Source: Alloalcanivorax profundimaris (GTDB lineage: Bacteria; Pseudomonadota; Gammaproteobacteria; Pseudomonadales; Alcanivoracaceae). From it: a DNA stretch of 64,000 bases. Below the pieces are notes generated by a model. It saw nothing but the letters and a program-made list of their open reading frames with translations. It ran no database searches and was not told the origin of the DNA. Shown piece by piece: positions 23,651 through 31,260 of this stretch; positions within the stretch are counted from its first letter, which is position 1; every line of letters starts with the position of its first letter. The stretch lies in NCBI RefSeq assembly GCF_015265435.1, contig NZ_JABJWH010000005.1, positions 272,637-336,636 of the forward strand, given 5' to 3'. Position numbers and translations under genes: made by a program.

Positions 23651-23712
23651 GCCCGCTTATACTTAAAAGAAATATATTGCTATATCTCTAGGCGTTCGGT
23701 GCATAAGCGGGC
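23651..23712. repeat. 10-bp inverted repeat bracketing an AT-rich block, cysI / DUF2970 gap
   Basis: GCCCGCTTAT (23651-23660) and ATAAGCGGGC (23703-23712) are exact inverted copies around 42 bp of AT-rich sequence, unusual for this genome. The block lies upstream of cysI and just after the DUF2970 stop, so it could hold the cysI promoter, a terminator of the preceding gene, or both. Confidence 0.5.
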
Positions 23713-23730
23713 GGGGCAGGGCGGGGCGGA

Positions 23731-23964
23731 TCAGCCGCCCTGGGCGGCGCTGAGCACCATGTTGACGACGATGAACATGCCGATGACGATGGCCACCACC
23801 ACCACCACGTAGACGCCGATGTAGTCACCGGCCTTGCCCTTCTGGAAGTCGCGTTCCCGGTTGGCGCCGCTCTGCACGCCGAAAATGGCGGCCAGCACGC
23901 TGTGCACCACCTGAATGAAACGGGGACGTTGATCCGGGTCTTTTTGCTCGTTGTTGTTGCTCAT
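23731..23964 (-). CDS. DUF2970 small membrane protein
   Basis: 77 residues. A short polar N-terminus is followed by the family core FIQVVHSVLAAIFGVQSGANRERDF and one hydrophobic C-terminal helix (about 48-72). GAGGT stands just before the ATG. DUF2970 proteins are widespread in gamma- and betaproteobacteria and have no known function. It follows the MATE gene on the same strand with a 27-bp gap, so it is probably co-transcribed. Confidence 0.85.
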   Translation of the reverse strand: MSNNNEQKDPDQRPRFIQVVHSVLAAIFGVQSGANRERDFQKGKAGDYIGVYVVVVVAIVIGMFIVVNMVLSAAQGG

Positions 23965-23991
23965 GGTTACCTCAAACGGCGATCGGACGGG

Positions 23992-25311
23992 TCACAATTC
24001 AATGCCGGCCCAGCCCCGTTTGAGCCACAGCCCACACAGCAGCAGCGAGGTGATCAGCCGCTGCACCGCCTGGGCCAGCCAGATGCCGAGCAACCCGTAA
24101 CCCAGCACCGGCCCGATGATATAGGCCAGCGGCAAAAAGAAAAACCACTGTACCGCCAGGGTGACGACCATCACCGAGCGCGCCGCGCCGGCGCCCAGCA
24201 GCGCCTGGGTGAAAACGATGGCGACGCCGTCCAGGCAGATCGCCAGGCCGGTGATCATCAGCGGCAGGCGGCCCAGTTCCACCAGCTCCGGCTGCTTGAG
24301 GAACAGCCCCAGCACCCAGTCCGGCGTCAGCCACATGGGCAGGGCCAGCAGGAACAGCAGCACGATGGCCACCCGGGTCACGTCCCAGCCCCAGCGATAG
24401 GCGTCGTCCGGATCGCCGCGCCCCAGGGCCTGACCCACCAGGGAGGCCGCCGCCAGGCCCAGACCGATGGCCGGCAGGATCAGGAACAGAATCAGGGTGA
24501 TCAGGATGTGCGCCACCGCCACTTCCTCAGTGCCGACCCGGCCGATCACCCAGAACAGCAGGGTCAGGCCGCCGGCGAAGAAGAACTGCTGCACGCCGTT
24601 GGGCAGGCTGACCCGGAAGATATGGCGGAAGGTGAGTCCCGGCGGCCACTCGCGCAGGAAGCCGTGGGCGCGGCCATGGCGCCAGGTCTGCAGCAGGTAC
24701 AGGGCGCTGCCGATGTACAGCGCCAGGCTGGTGCCGAGGCCGGCGCCGGCGGCGCCCAGGGCGGGCAGGCCCAGGTGGCCGAAGATCAGACAGTAGCTCA
24801 GCGCCACGTTGATCACATGGGTGATCACCAGGGTGCGCATGTACACCAGGGGGCGGTTGATGCCGTTCCAGTAGCCCCGGTAGCAGAAATTCATCGCCAC
24901 CGCCCAGACGCTGAGCAGGCGCATGTCCAGGTAAGCGCTGCCGATGCGCGCCACTTCCGCGTCCGGGGCCAGCAGCCCCATGGCCGGCCGGCTGGCCAGC
25001 CAGAACAGCAGCGAGATCGGCACCGCCAGGGCGAAGCCCAGCACCAGGCCGGCATTGAGCGGCACCGCGTAATGGGCCTCGGCGCGCTCGCCCTTGCGGC
25101 GCGCCACCATGGCCTGGACCCCGGCGCCCAGGCCGATCACCACGCTGATCGACATGAAGGCGGCGTAACCGCCCAGGCCCACCCCGGCCAGGGCCTTGCC
25201 GCCCAGGCTGCCGACCATGGCGGCGTCCACCAGGTTGAGCAGGCTCTGGCTGGCCATGGCGGCCATGATCGGCAGGGCCAGAGCGAGAATGCGTCGGCTG
25301 CGGAGTAGCAC
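23992..25311 (-). CDS. MATE family efflux transporter
   Basis: 439 residues with 12 predicted membrane helices in two halves. The N-terminus LALPIMAAMASQSLLNLVDAAMVGSLG is typical of MatE, and both halves carry the family spacing. It most likely expels cationic drugs or metabolites using a sodium or proton gradient. Start is a GTG at 25311 with no clear ribosome site. It is divergent from nfuA, so the 136-bp gap with the IscR-like site may affect both genes. Confidence 0.9.
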   Translation of the reverse strand: MLLRSRRILALALPIMAAMASQSLLNLVDAAMVGSLGGKALAGVGLGGYAAFMSISVVIGLGAGVQAMVARRKGERAEAHYAVPLNAGLVLGFALAVPISLLFWLASRPAMGLLAPDAEVARIGSAYLDMRLLSVWAVAMNFCYRGYWNGINRPLVYMRTLVITHVINVALSYCLIFGHLGLPALGAAGAGLGTSLALYIGSALYLLQTWRHGRAHGFLREWPPGLTFRHIFRVSLPNGVQQFFFAGGLTLLFWVIGRVGTEEVAVAHILITLILFLILPAIGLGLAAASLVGQALGRGDPDDAYRWGWDVTRVAIVLLFLLALPMWLTPDWVLGLFLKQPELVELGRLPLMITGLAICLDGVAIVFTQALLGAGAARSVMVVTLAVQWFFFLPLAYIIGPVLGYGLLGIWLAQAVQRLITSLLLCGLWLKRGWAGIEL

Positions 25312-25406
25312 GGATCGAAAGGGTCCCGGTCCAAGGAAGCGGGCACCTTAGCAGAAAGGCCGGTCCTACCCCAGTGATAGCGTGCGCCCATTGCAACCGG
25401 CGAGTA

Positions 25407-25425
25407 CCTGACTAAAATAGTCAGG
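25407..25425. promoter_or_regulatory. IscR type-1-like binding site upstream of nfuA
   Basis: CCTGACTAAAATAGTCAGG is a perfect inverted repeat with a 3-bp centre. It fits every position of the E. coli IscR type 1 core SYYGACTRWWWYAGTCRRS. It lies 23 bp before the nfuA start, in position to repress. IscR control of nfuA is known in other gammaproteobacteria. Confidence 0.75.
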
Positions 25426-25447
25426 AAAGTGGCAACCGGGAATCGGC

Positions 25448-26041
25448 ATGACCGAACCTCTTATCCGCATCACAGACTCCGCCCAGGAGTACCTGCGCGA
25501 CCTGCTGTCCCGCCAGGATCAGGACGGCATCGGCGTGCGTATTTTCGTGGAACGCCCCGGCACCCCCCACGCGGAGTGCTGCATGGCCTACTGCCCGGAT
25601 GGCGAGCAGGAAGACGAGGACGTGCGCTACGATTACGACGGCTTCCACGCCTTCATCGAAGGCAAGAGCGTGCGCTACCTGGAAGACGCCGTGATCGACT
25701 TCAAGAAGGATTCCATGGGCGGCCAGCTGACCTTCCGCGCGCCCAAGTCCCGGGTGCCGGACATCAGTCCGGACGCCACCCTGGAAGAGCGCATCAATTA
25801 CATTCTGTACGCCGAGATCAATCCGAACCTGGCCGCCCACGGCGGCAACGTGCAGTTGCTGGAGCTCACCGACGAGAACGTGGCGATTCTCGAATTCGGC
25901 GGCGGCTGCCAGGGTTGCTCGGTGGTGGACGTGACCCTCAAGGACGGCGTGGAGCGGACCCTGATGGAGCAGCTCCCCGAGCTTACCGGGGTGCGCGACA
26001 AGACCGACCACACCGTGACCGAGAACGCCTACTACCAGTAA
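25448..26041 (+). CDS. nfuA: Fe/S biogenesis protein NfuA
   Basis: 197 residues. The N-terminal degenerate A-type scaffold domain lacks the full cysteine set. The C-terminal Nfu domain has the cluster-binding CxxC at C154 and C157 (FGGGCQGCSVVD). It carries and delivers [4Fe-4S] clusters to target proteins, chiefly under oxidative or iron stress. It stands alone, with an IscR-like palindrome directly upstream and a long REP hairpin downstream. Confidence 0.96.
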   Translation: MTEPLIRITDSAQEYLRDLLSRQDQDGIGVRIFVERPGTPHAECCMAYCPDGEQEDEDVRYDYDGFHAFIEGKSVRYLEDAVIDFKKDSMGGQLTFRAPKSRVPDISPDATLEERINYILYAEINPNLAAHGGNVQLLELTDENVAILEFGGGCQGCSVVDVTLKDGVERTLMEQLPELTGVRDKTDHTVTENAYYQ

Positions 26042-26083
26042 GCCCCGTCGACGGCTTCCAGGGCTGCTTATTGCGCCGGGCTG

Positions 26084-26144
26084 ATCGCGGCTGAAGCCGC
26101 TCCTACCGCTCCGATCAAGCGGTAGGAGCGGCTTCAGCCGCGAT
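26084..26144. repeat. REP-type palindrome, complete pair
   Basis: A perfect 27-bp inverted repeat (26084-26110 with 26118-26144) around a 7-base loop. Each arm contains GTAGGAGCGGCTTCAGCCGC or its complement. It is the fullest copy of a family seen also near 21336, 30491, 33881 and 51658. It sits between convergent nfuA and the M48 protease gene. Confidence 0.92.
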
Positions 26145-26223
26145 ACCATCCGGTGGCGCCAAGGCCCGTCGCGGGAACGGCCGGGCGGCGTCCCGCCTCA
26201 CCGCGATTATCCCCCATTGAACC

Positions 26224-27006
26224 CTAGCCGCAGTTCGGCCGACGGCCCGCGGCCCGCGCCTGCTGGTAGATCGGCCGTACTTCCGGCAGCCGCGCCTGCA
26301 GCCCTTGGATGCGGGTTTCGTTGCTGGGGTGGGTGGACAGCAATTCCGGCGGCGCCGAGCCGCCGGCGGCGGCCATGTTCCGCCACAGATCGACGCTCTG
26401 TTCCGGGTTGAAACCGGCTTCCGCCATCAGTTGCAGGCCGACGACGTCCGCCTCCGCCTCATGCTTGCGGCTGAACGGCAGCTGCACGCCATACTGGGCG
26501 CCCACGCCCAGCAGGCCCATCAGGGTCTGTTTCTCGGCGCTGTCGCCACCGGCCAGGGCGGCCACCAGCTGGGTGCCGGTCTGGGTGGCATACTGAATCG
26601 ACATGCGTTCGTTGGAGTGCTGGGCGATCACGTGGCCCACTTCGTGGCCGATCACCGCCGCCAGCTGGTCCTGGTTCTTGGCCACCTTCAGCAGACCGGT
26701 GTGCACGCCGATCTTGCCGCCGGGCAGGGCGAAGGCGTTGGCCGAATCGTCCTTGAACACGGTCACTTCCCACTGCTGGTCGGAATCCACCACGGCGGTG
26801 ATGGCGTTGGCCACGCACTGCACGTAGCGGGCCTCCTTGGTACCGCTGACCGTGGGCTGCTCCTGCTTCATCTCGGAATAGGCCTGAACCCCCATCTGGT
26901 CCATCTCCGCGGCCGGCAGCAACAGAAACTGCTGGCGGCCCAGAGGCGAGGTGGCGCAGGCGGCCAGCAGCAGCACCGTCAGGGCGGGCAGGGCGAGACG
27001 TTTCAT
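26224..27006 (-). CDS. M48 family metalloprotease lipoprotein
   Basis: 260 residues from the ATG at 27006, preceded by AAGGAG ten bases upstream. An ATG at 27030 overlaps the previous stop and is a possible but less likely start. Lipobox LAAC with Cys17. The zinc site is H121-E122-x2-H125 (GHEVGH) with a third ligand in the EAEAD helix. This is the short LoiP/YcaL/BepA-like periplasmic group that trims misfolded outer-membrane proteins. It is the last gene of a pair with the upstream ABC1 kinase. Confidence 0.92.
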   Translation of the reverse strand: MKRLALPALTVLLLAACATSPLGRQQFLLLPAAEMDQMGVQAYSEMKQEQPTVSGTKEARYVQCVANAITAVVDSDQQWEVTVFKDDSANAFALPGGKIGVHTGLLKVAKNQDQLAAVIGHEVGHVIAQHSNERMSIQYATQTGTQLVAALAGGDSAEKQTLMGLLGVGAQYGVQLPFSRKHEAEADVVGLQLMAEAGFNPEQSVDLWRNMAAAGGSAPPELLSTHPSNETRIQGLQARLPEVRPIYQQARAAGRRPNCG

Positions 27007-27026
27007 TGTATCGATACTCCTTTTAT

Positions 27027-28691
27027 TCATTTCCATTCGCGCAGGTGGCGGCGGGCGACCCAGAGTAACCACGTGGACCACAGCCCGCCAGCCAATAATA
27101 ACAGCACGCCGAGCACGGAGATGCCCCAGGGCGCCGGCGGCACCCGGCCGGCCAGCATCAGGCTGCCGCTGATCAGGGCGGCGGCGGCCAGCAGGGTCTG
27201 CACCTGGCGGTACTGGCCGCGCTCCAGGCGCGCCACCAGGGTTTCCAGATGGCGCGGGTCCAGGCCGCCGTCCTGGCCCGGCCGGGGTGTGCCCGGGGCC
27301 ATTGGCGGGGCATAGGCCCGGTCCACCATGTCCAGGGCGCGCAGGCCCAGGCTGCGGGCCAGCCGGCGCGGCGAGTAGCGCTGGCGCACCAGCCGCTGCA
27401 TCAGGGGCCGGGCTTCCTCGATCAGGTCGAAATCCGGATTGAGCAGGCGGCCGAACCCTTCCAGGGTGAGCAGTGCCTTGAGCAGCAGGGCGATGTCCGC
27501 CGGCAGCACCAGGCCGTGGTTGCGGATCAGGGCGGTGATGTCCGCCAGCAGGGCGCCCAGATCCAGCTGCGCCAGGGGCAGGCCGTAGTACAGCGAGACC
27601 ACGTCCTCCACGTCCGCCACCAGCGCCTCGAACTGCACCGGCTGACCGTCGGACCAGCCGGCCAGCACCGCCGCCGCGTGTTCCGATTCCCGGGTGATCA
27701 CCGCCCGCACCAGGCGTACCACCTGGTCCCGGCGGCCGTCGCTGAGCTTGCCGACCATGCCGAAATCGAGCATGGCGATGCGGTTGCCGGGCTGAATCAG
27801 GAAGTTGCCGGGGTGCGGGTCGGCGTGGAAGAAGCCGTCCTCCAGAGCCATTTTCCAGGCCACCAGGGCGCCGCGCCGGGCGATCAATGGCCGGTCCAGG
27901 CCGGCGGCGTCGAGCTGGTCCAGGGCCCGGGCCGGGATGCCCTCGATGCGCTGCTGCACCTGCAGGGAGGCGCTGCTCAGGGCGGTGTCCACGCGCGGCA
28001 CGGTGAGCCATTTGAAGGCGCGCAGATTGCGGCGGATGCGCTCCGCGTTGCGCGCCTCGATGGTGAAATCCAGTTCCCGGGTCAGCGAACGCCGGAATTC
28101 GCGCACCAGCTCCACCGGCCGGTAGCGGCGCAGTTCCTCGGAGTTGTCCGAGGCCAGCTTGGCGAGCTGGTCCAGCAGCCGCAGATCGGAGTGGATCATC
28201 GCCTCGATGCCGGGCTTGCGCACCTTGATCACCACCCGGTCGCCGCGCCGGGTCAGGGCGCCGTGCACCTGGGCAATGGAGGCCACCCCCAGGGGCTGCT
28301 CGTCGACGCTGGCGAACACCCGGTCCAGGGGCCGGCCCAGGGCCGCCTCCACCGCCGGGCGCAGGCTGTCGAAGGGCAACGGGCGGGCGCGGTCCTGGAG
28401 GCGCTCGAACTGGTCGATCCAGTCCGGCGGGAACAGGTCCACCCGGGTGGCCAGCACCTGGCCCAGCTTCACGTAGGTGGGGCCCATTTCCTCCAGGGCA
28501 TGGCGCAGCCGCTCGGCGGTGCCCATGCGCAGCAGGCGGTGGTCGCCACCGGCGCGCACCAGACGGCCGGCCTGTTCCACCGGCGCCGCCAGACCCAGGC
28601 GGCGCAGCATGTCGGCGAACCCGTACTTGAGCAGCACCGCGGCCAGTTGATTGATACGGCGCAGGTCGCGGCCGGTGTGCAGCAAATTCAT
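27027..28691 (-). CDS. ABC1/UbiB family atypical kinase-like protein (paralogue 1)
   Basis: 554 residues with an ABC1 (COQ8/UbiB) domain: the KxGQ motif is YVKLGQVLATRVDLFPPDW, followed by PLGVASIAQVHGA, FFHADPHPGNFLI and MLDFGMVGK. Two C-terminal membrane helices (about 505-545) are typical of UbiB. The true ubiquinone-pathway ubiB usually sits with ubiE and ubiJ, which are absent here, so this is probably a paralogue with a related role in quinone or lipid metabolism. It is transcribed with the M48 gene and follows the dehalogenase fusion by four bases. Confidence 0.88.
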   Translation of the reverse strand: MNLLHTGRDLRRINQLAAVLLKYGFADMLRRLGLAAPVEQAGRLVRAGGDHRLLRMGTAERLRHALEEMGPTYVKLGQVLATRVDLFPPDWIDQFERLQDRARPLPFDSLRPAVEAALGRPLDRVFASVDEQPLGVASIAQVHGALTRRGDRVVIKVRKPGIEAMIHSDLRLLDQLAKLASDNSEELRRYRPVELVREFRRSLTRELDFTIEARNAERIRRNLRAFKWLTVPRVDTALSSASLQVQQRIEGIPARALDQLDAAGLDRPLIARRGALVAWKMALEDGFFHADPHPGNFLIQPGNRIAMLDFGMVGKLSDGRRDQVVRLVRAVITRESEHAAAVLAGWSDGQPVQFEALVADVEDVVSLYYGLPLAQLDLGALLADITALIRNHGLVLPADIALLLKALLTLEGFGRLLNPDFDLIEEARPLMQRLVRQRYSPRRLARSLGLRALDMVDRAYAPPMAPGTPRPGQDGGLDPRHLETLVARLERGQYRQVQTLLAAAALISGSLMLAGRVPPAPWGISVLGVLLLLAGGLWSTWLLWVARRHLREWK

Positions 28692-28695
28692 CGAT

Positions 28696-30099
28696 TCAGG
28701 GTTCCTTGACGCCTTCCGCGGCCAGCAGCGCCTTCTTGCGCGCCACGCCCCAGTGGTAGCCGCCCAGGCCGCCGGCCCGTGGCACCACCCGGTGGCAGGG
28801 TACCAGCAGGGCGATGCGGTTGCTGCCCACGGCGCTGCCCACCGCCCGGGCCTGGCTGTTCAGGGCGCGGGCCAGTTCACCGTAGTGGCGGGTCTGGCCG
28901 GCGGGAATGTCGAGCAGGGCGCGCCAGACGGCGCGCTGAAAGGGGGTGCCCACCAGGTGCAGGGGCGTTTCCGCCGGGGCCGCCAGCAGGGCGTGGATGG
29001 CGTCGCCATGGCCGGCCTCCAGGCTGGCCTTGGGGAAGCGGCGCGCCACCTGGGCACGGCCGTCCTCGGCGTCGTCGGCGAAGCTCAGCATCACCAGCCC
29101 CTGGGGCGACCAGGCCGCCACCATGTCGCCGTGCTCGGTGGCGGCGAAGGCCCAGGTCAGAGGGCCGCCATAGCGGTCGTCCTCGGCGGCCACCTCCGGC
29201 GTCGGCGGGCTGTCGTGGACCGGCTCCGGCAGCCGCCGGCGCAGCCAGTCGTCCAGGGCCTCGGCGATGCGTTCCGGGCGGTCCTCGGGCACGTAGTGCA
29301 GGCCGCGCCCGCCGTCCACCACCTCCAGGTCCGGCAGGCGCTGGGTCAGCCAGGCCACGCGGCTGCGGCCGAGCACCGCGCCGGGGTGGAAATGCAGCAA
29401 CAGCATGGGCTGAGCCATGCTATCCAGTCCGTTCTCGATCTCCTCGATGGCGCGGCGCGCCTCGGTGTCCCGATCATTGAGCGGCAGCTCGCCGGGGAAC
29501 ACCCGGATTGGATAGCGGCTGCGTGGGTCCGGGAAGGGCGCCCGGTAGGCGGCCATGACGCTGCGCGGCAAATGGCGGAAGGTGCTGAAGCGCAGCACCA
29601 TTTCCACGAACAGATTGTGCCGCTGCAGCAGCCAGTAGGAGAGCCGCCGGCGCCGGAACGCGAAGAACAACGGCCGCGCCGCCAGGGGGAATTCCTCCCA
29701 GTCGAAGGTGAACGGGAAGGTCTCCATGAAGCACAGCCGCGCCACCCGCTGTGGTTCCTTTTGCGCCAGACGAAAACCGATCGGGCCACCCCAGTCGTGC
29801 AGCACCAGGGTCACGTCCTTGAGATCCAGGGCGGCGACCAGTTCGCGGATGTAGTGGTAGTGGGTCAGGAAGCCGTAATCCAGCTCCGGCTTGTCGCTGC
29901 GGCCGAAGCCGATCAGATCCGGCGCCACGCAGCGGTAACGGCCGCGCAGCGGTTTGATCACGTTGCGCCACAGATAGCTGCTGGTGGGGTTGCCGTGCAG
30001 AAACAGCAGGGTCGGGCCCTGTCCCTCGTCGATGTAGTGCAGGCGATGACCGTCGATGGTCTGGTAGCGCGAGGTGAACGGGTAATCGGCGAATCCCAT
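28696..30099 (-). CDS. Fusion: haloalkane dehalogenase (HLD-II type) + O6-alkylguanine-DNA alkyltransferase
   Basis: 467 residues in one uninterrupted frame. I use the ATG at 30099, because the outermost start at 30156 would run into the divergent SET gene. Residues 1-290 are an alpha/beta hydrolase of the haloalkane dehalogenase family with a complete HLD-II-like set: halide-binding N37 (HGNPTSSYLW), nucleophile D102 with W103 (VLHDWGG), acid E126 (CFMET) and base H268 (GLHYVPED). A linker of about 20 residues rich in Pro, Asp and Glu follows. Residues about 311-467 are a full AGT/Ogt: GTPFQRAVW at 384-392, arginine finger R418, N427, PCHR with the acceptor C435, and E462. The first half would hydrolyse alkyl halides; the second would remove alkyl groups from guanine in DNA. 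Next gene on the strand is the ABC1 kinase, four bases away. Confidence 0.88.
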   Translation of the reverse strand: MGFADYPFTSRYQTIDGHRLHYIDEGQGPTLLFLHGNPTSSYLWRNVIKPLRGRYRCVAPDLIGFGRSDKPELDYGFLTHYHYIRELVAALDLKDVTLVLHDWGGPIGFRLAQKEPQRVARLCFMETFPFTFDWEEFPLAARPLFFAFRRRRLSYWLLQRHNLFVEMVLRFSTFRHLPRSVMAAYRAPFPDPRSRYPIRVFPGELPLNDRDTEARRAIEEIENGLDSMAQPMLLLHFHPGAVLGRSRVAWLTQRLPDLEVVDGGRGLHYVPEDRPERIAEALDDWLRRRLPEPVHDSPPTPEVAAEDDRYGGPLTWAFAATEHGDMVAAWSPQGLVMLSFADDAEDGRAQVARRFPKASLEAGHGDAIHALLAAPAETPLHLVGTPFQRAVWRALLDIPAGQTRHYGELARALNSQARAVGSAVGSNRIALLVPCHRVVPRAGGLGGYHWGVARKKALLAAEGVKEP

Positions 30100-30143
30100 G
30101 CCATGCGTCCCGGCGGCTTTTCTGGCAAGATGCCACGGCCCCG

Positions 30144-30491
30144 ATGACGACTGCAAGCGTGATGACCATGGCGAAACCCTTTGTGCGAAAGGATCTGGTG
30201 GAAGTAAAGGAAAGCCCGATCCATGGCCGCGGGCTGTTCGCCCGGGCGCCGATTGCCCGCGACACCGTGCTGGGGCAGCTCAGGACCAAACCGGCCAAGG
30301 GCGACGGGCCCTATGTGCTGTGGCTGGACGATGAGGGCGAGGAGCGCTATCGGGTACTCTGCGATCTGCGCTACATCAACCACGCCAAGAAGCCCAACGT
30401 GGCCTATTACGACGATCTTACCGTGGTCGCCTTGAAGAACATCAAGACCGGGCAGGAACTGCTGCACGATTACGGCGAGGATTGGAGCTGA
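30144..30491 (+). CDS. Small SET-domain protein
   Basis: 115 residues if the first ATG is used; ATGs at 30162 and 30168 are also possible, and none has a strong ribosome site. The SET elements are visible: GRGLFARAPIARDTVLGQL at the start, INHAKKPNVAYY (the NHxxxPN-type SAM/lysine motif) and KTGQELLHDYGEDW at the end. Bacterial SET proteins of this size may methylate lysines; the target is unknown. It is divergent from the dehalogenase-AGT gene. Its stop codon touches a REP copy. Confidence 0.85.
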   Translation: MTTASVMTMAKPFVRKDLVEVKESPIHGRGLFARAPIARDTVLGQLRTKPAKGDGPYVLWLDDEGEERYRVLCDLRYINHAKKPNVAYYDDLTVVALKNIKTGQELLHDYGEDWS

Positions 30492-30513
30492 TCGCGACTG
30501 AAGTCGCTCCTAC
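30491..30513. repeat. REP half-copy downstream of the SET gene
   Basis: ATCGCGACTGAAGTCGCTCC followed by TAC: one arm of the REP family, itself containing the small palindrome GCGACT-GA-AGTCGC. No second arm follows. The first base is the last base of the SET stop codon. It sits between convergent genes. Confidence 0.8.
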
Positions 30514-30537
30514 GGCAATTCCGGATCGCGATCGCCT

Positions 30538-31260
30538 TCAGAACGGCACCGGCGAATGGAATTCGCTCCATAAACCGGTGATCGGATGGTTGAACGCCAG
30601 CGTCTCGGCGTGCAGCAGCAGCCGGTCGCTGCGTCCCAGCACCTCCGGCGGCGCGTACAGGTCGCAGCCCAGAATCGGGTGGCCGATTTCCCGGCAGTGA
30701 ATACGCAACTGGTGGCTGCGGCCGGTGACCGGCATCAGCCGCAACCGGGTGCGTTCCCGCGCCGCATCGCGCGCCAGCACCCGCCAGCGGGTGAGCGCCG
30801 GCTTGCCGGTCTCGAAACAGACTTTCTGTAGTGGCCGGTTGGGCCAGTCCGGGCACAGCGGCAGGTCGATCTCGCCTTCCTCCCCACGCACCAGCCCCTG
30901 CACCACCGCCTGATAGGCCTTGGCGACGCGGCGTTGCTGGAAAGCGCGGCTCAGACCGCTTTGCGCCGCCCGTGACAGGGCGAACACCATGACGCCGGAG
31001 GTATCCAGGTCCAGGCGGTGCACCAGACGCAGCTCCGGGTCGCGCCGTTTGAGCCGGGCGGTGACGCAATCCCGGTTTTCCGGCGCGCGCCCGGGCACGC
31101 TGAGCAGGAACGGCGGTTTGTTCACCACCAGGATATGGGCGTCCCGGTACAGCTCGGTAACCGGCTCCTGGCACTCCGGCACGATGTAACGCGCCGGCTG
31201 CTCCGCGCGGGTAGGGCGGCGTGGCCCCCCGCCCGGGTCCCGTTCACCGTCCCCAGACAA
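30538..31260 (-). CDS. rluA: RluA-family dual-specificity pseudouridine synthase
   Basis: 240 residues. The family motif HRLDLDTSGV gives the catalytic aspartate D84. DLPLCPDWPNRPLQKVCFET and GRSHQLRIH match RluA itself (23S rRNA U746 and tRNA U32) better than RluC or RluD, and there is no S4 domain. The ATG at 31260 overlaps the end of lon by 17 bases; a GTG near 31182 would give the usual short RluA N-terminus, so the start is uncertain. It is convergent with the SET gene. Confidence 0.88.
   Translation of the reverse strand: MSGDGERDPGGGPRRPTRAEQPARYIVPECQEPVTELYRDAHILVVNKPPFLLSVPGRAPENRDCVTARLKRRDPELRLVHRLDLDTSGVMVFALSRAAQSGLSRAFQQRRVAKAYQAVVQGLVRGEEGEIDLPLCPDWPNRPLQKVCFETGKPALTRWRVLARDAARERTRLRLMPVTGRSHQLRIHCREIGHPILGCDLYAPPEVLGRSDRLLLHAETLAFNHPITGLWSEFHSPVPF

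Noticed and set aside
23902..25308. 468-codon open frame opposite the MATE gene
   Set aside because: Low-complexity Gln/Ala/His product, antisense to a clear 12-helix transporter.
26224..28011. 595-codon reading of the M48 protease frame
   Set aside because: The first 335 codons are the ABC1 gene read out of frame; the lipoprotein start at 27006 has a ribosome site and signal peptide.
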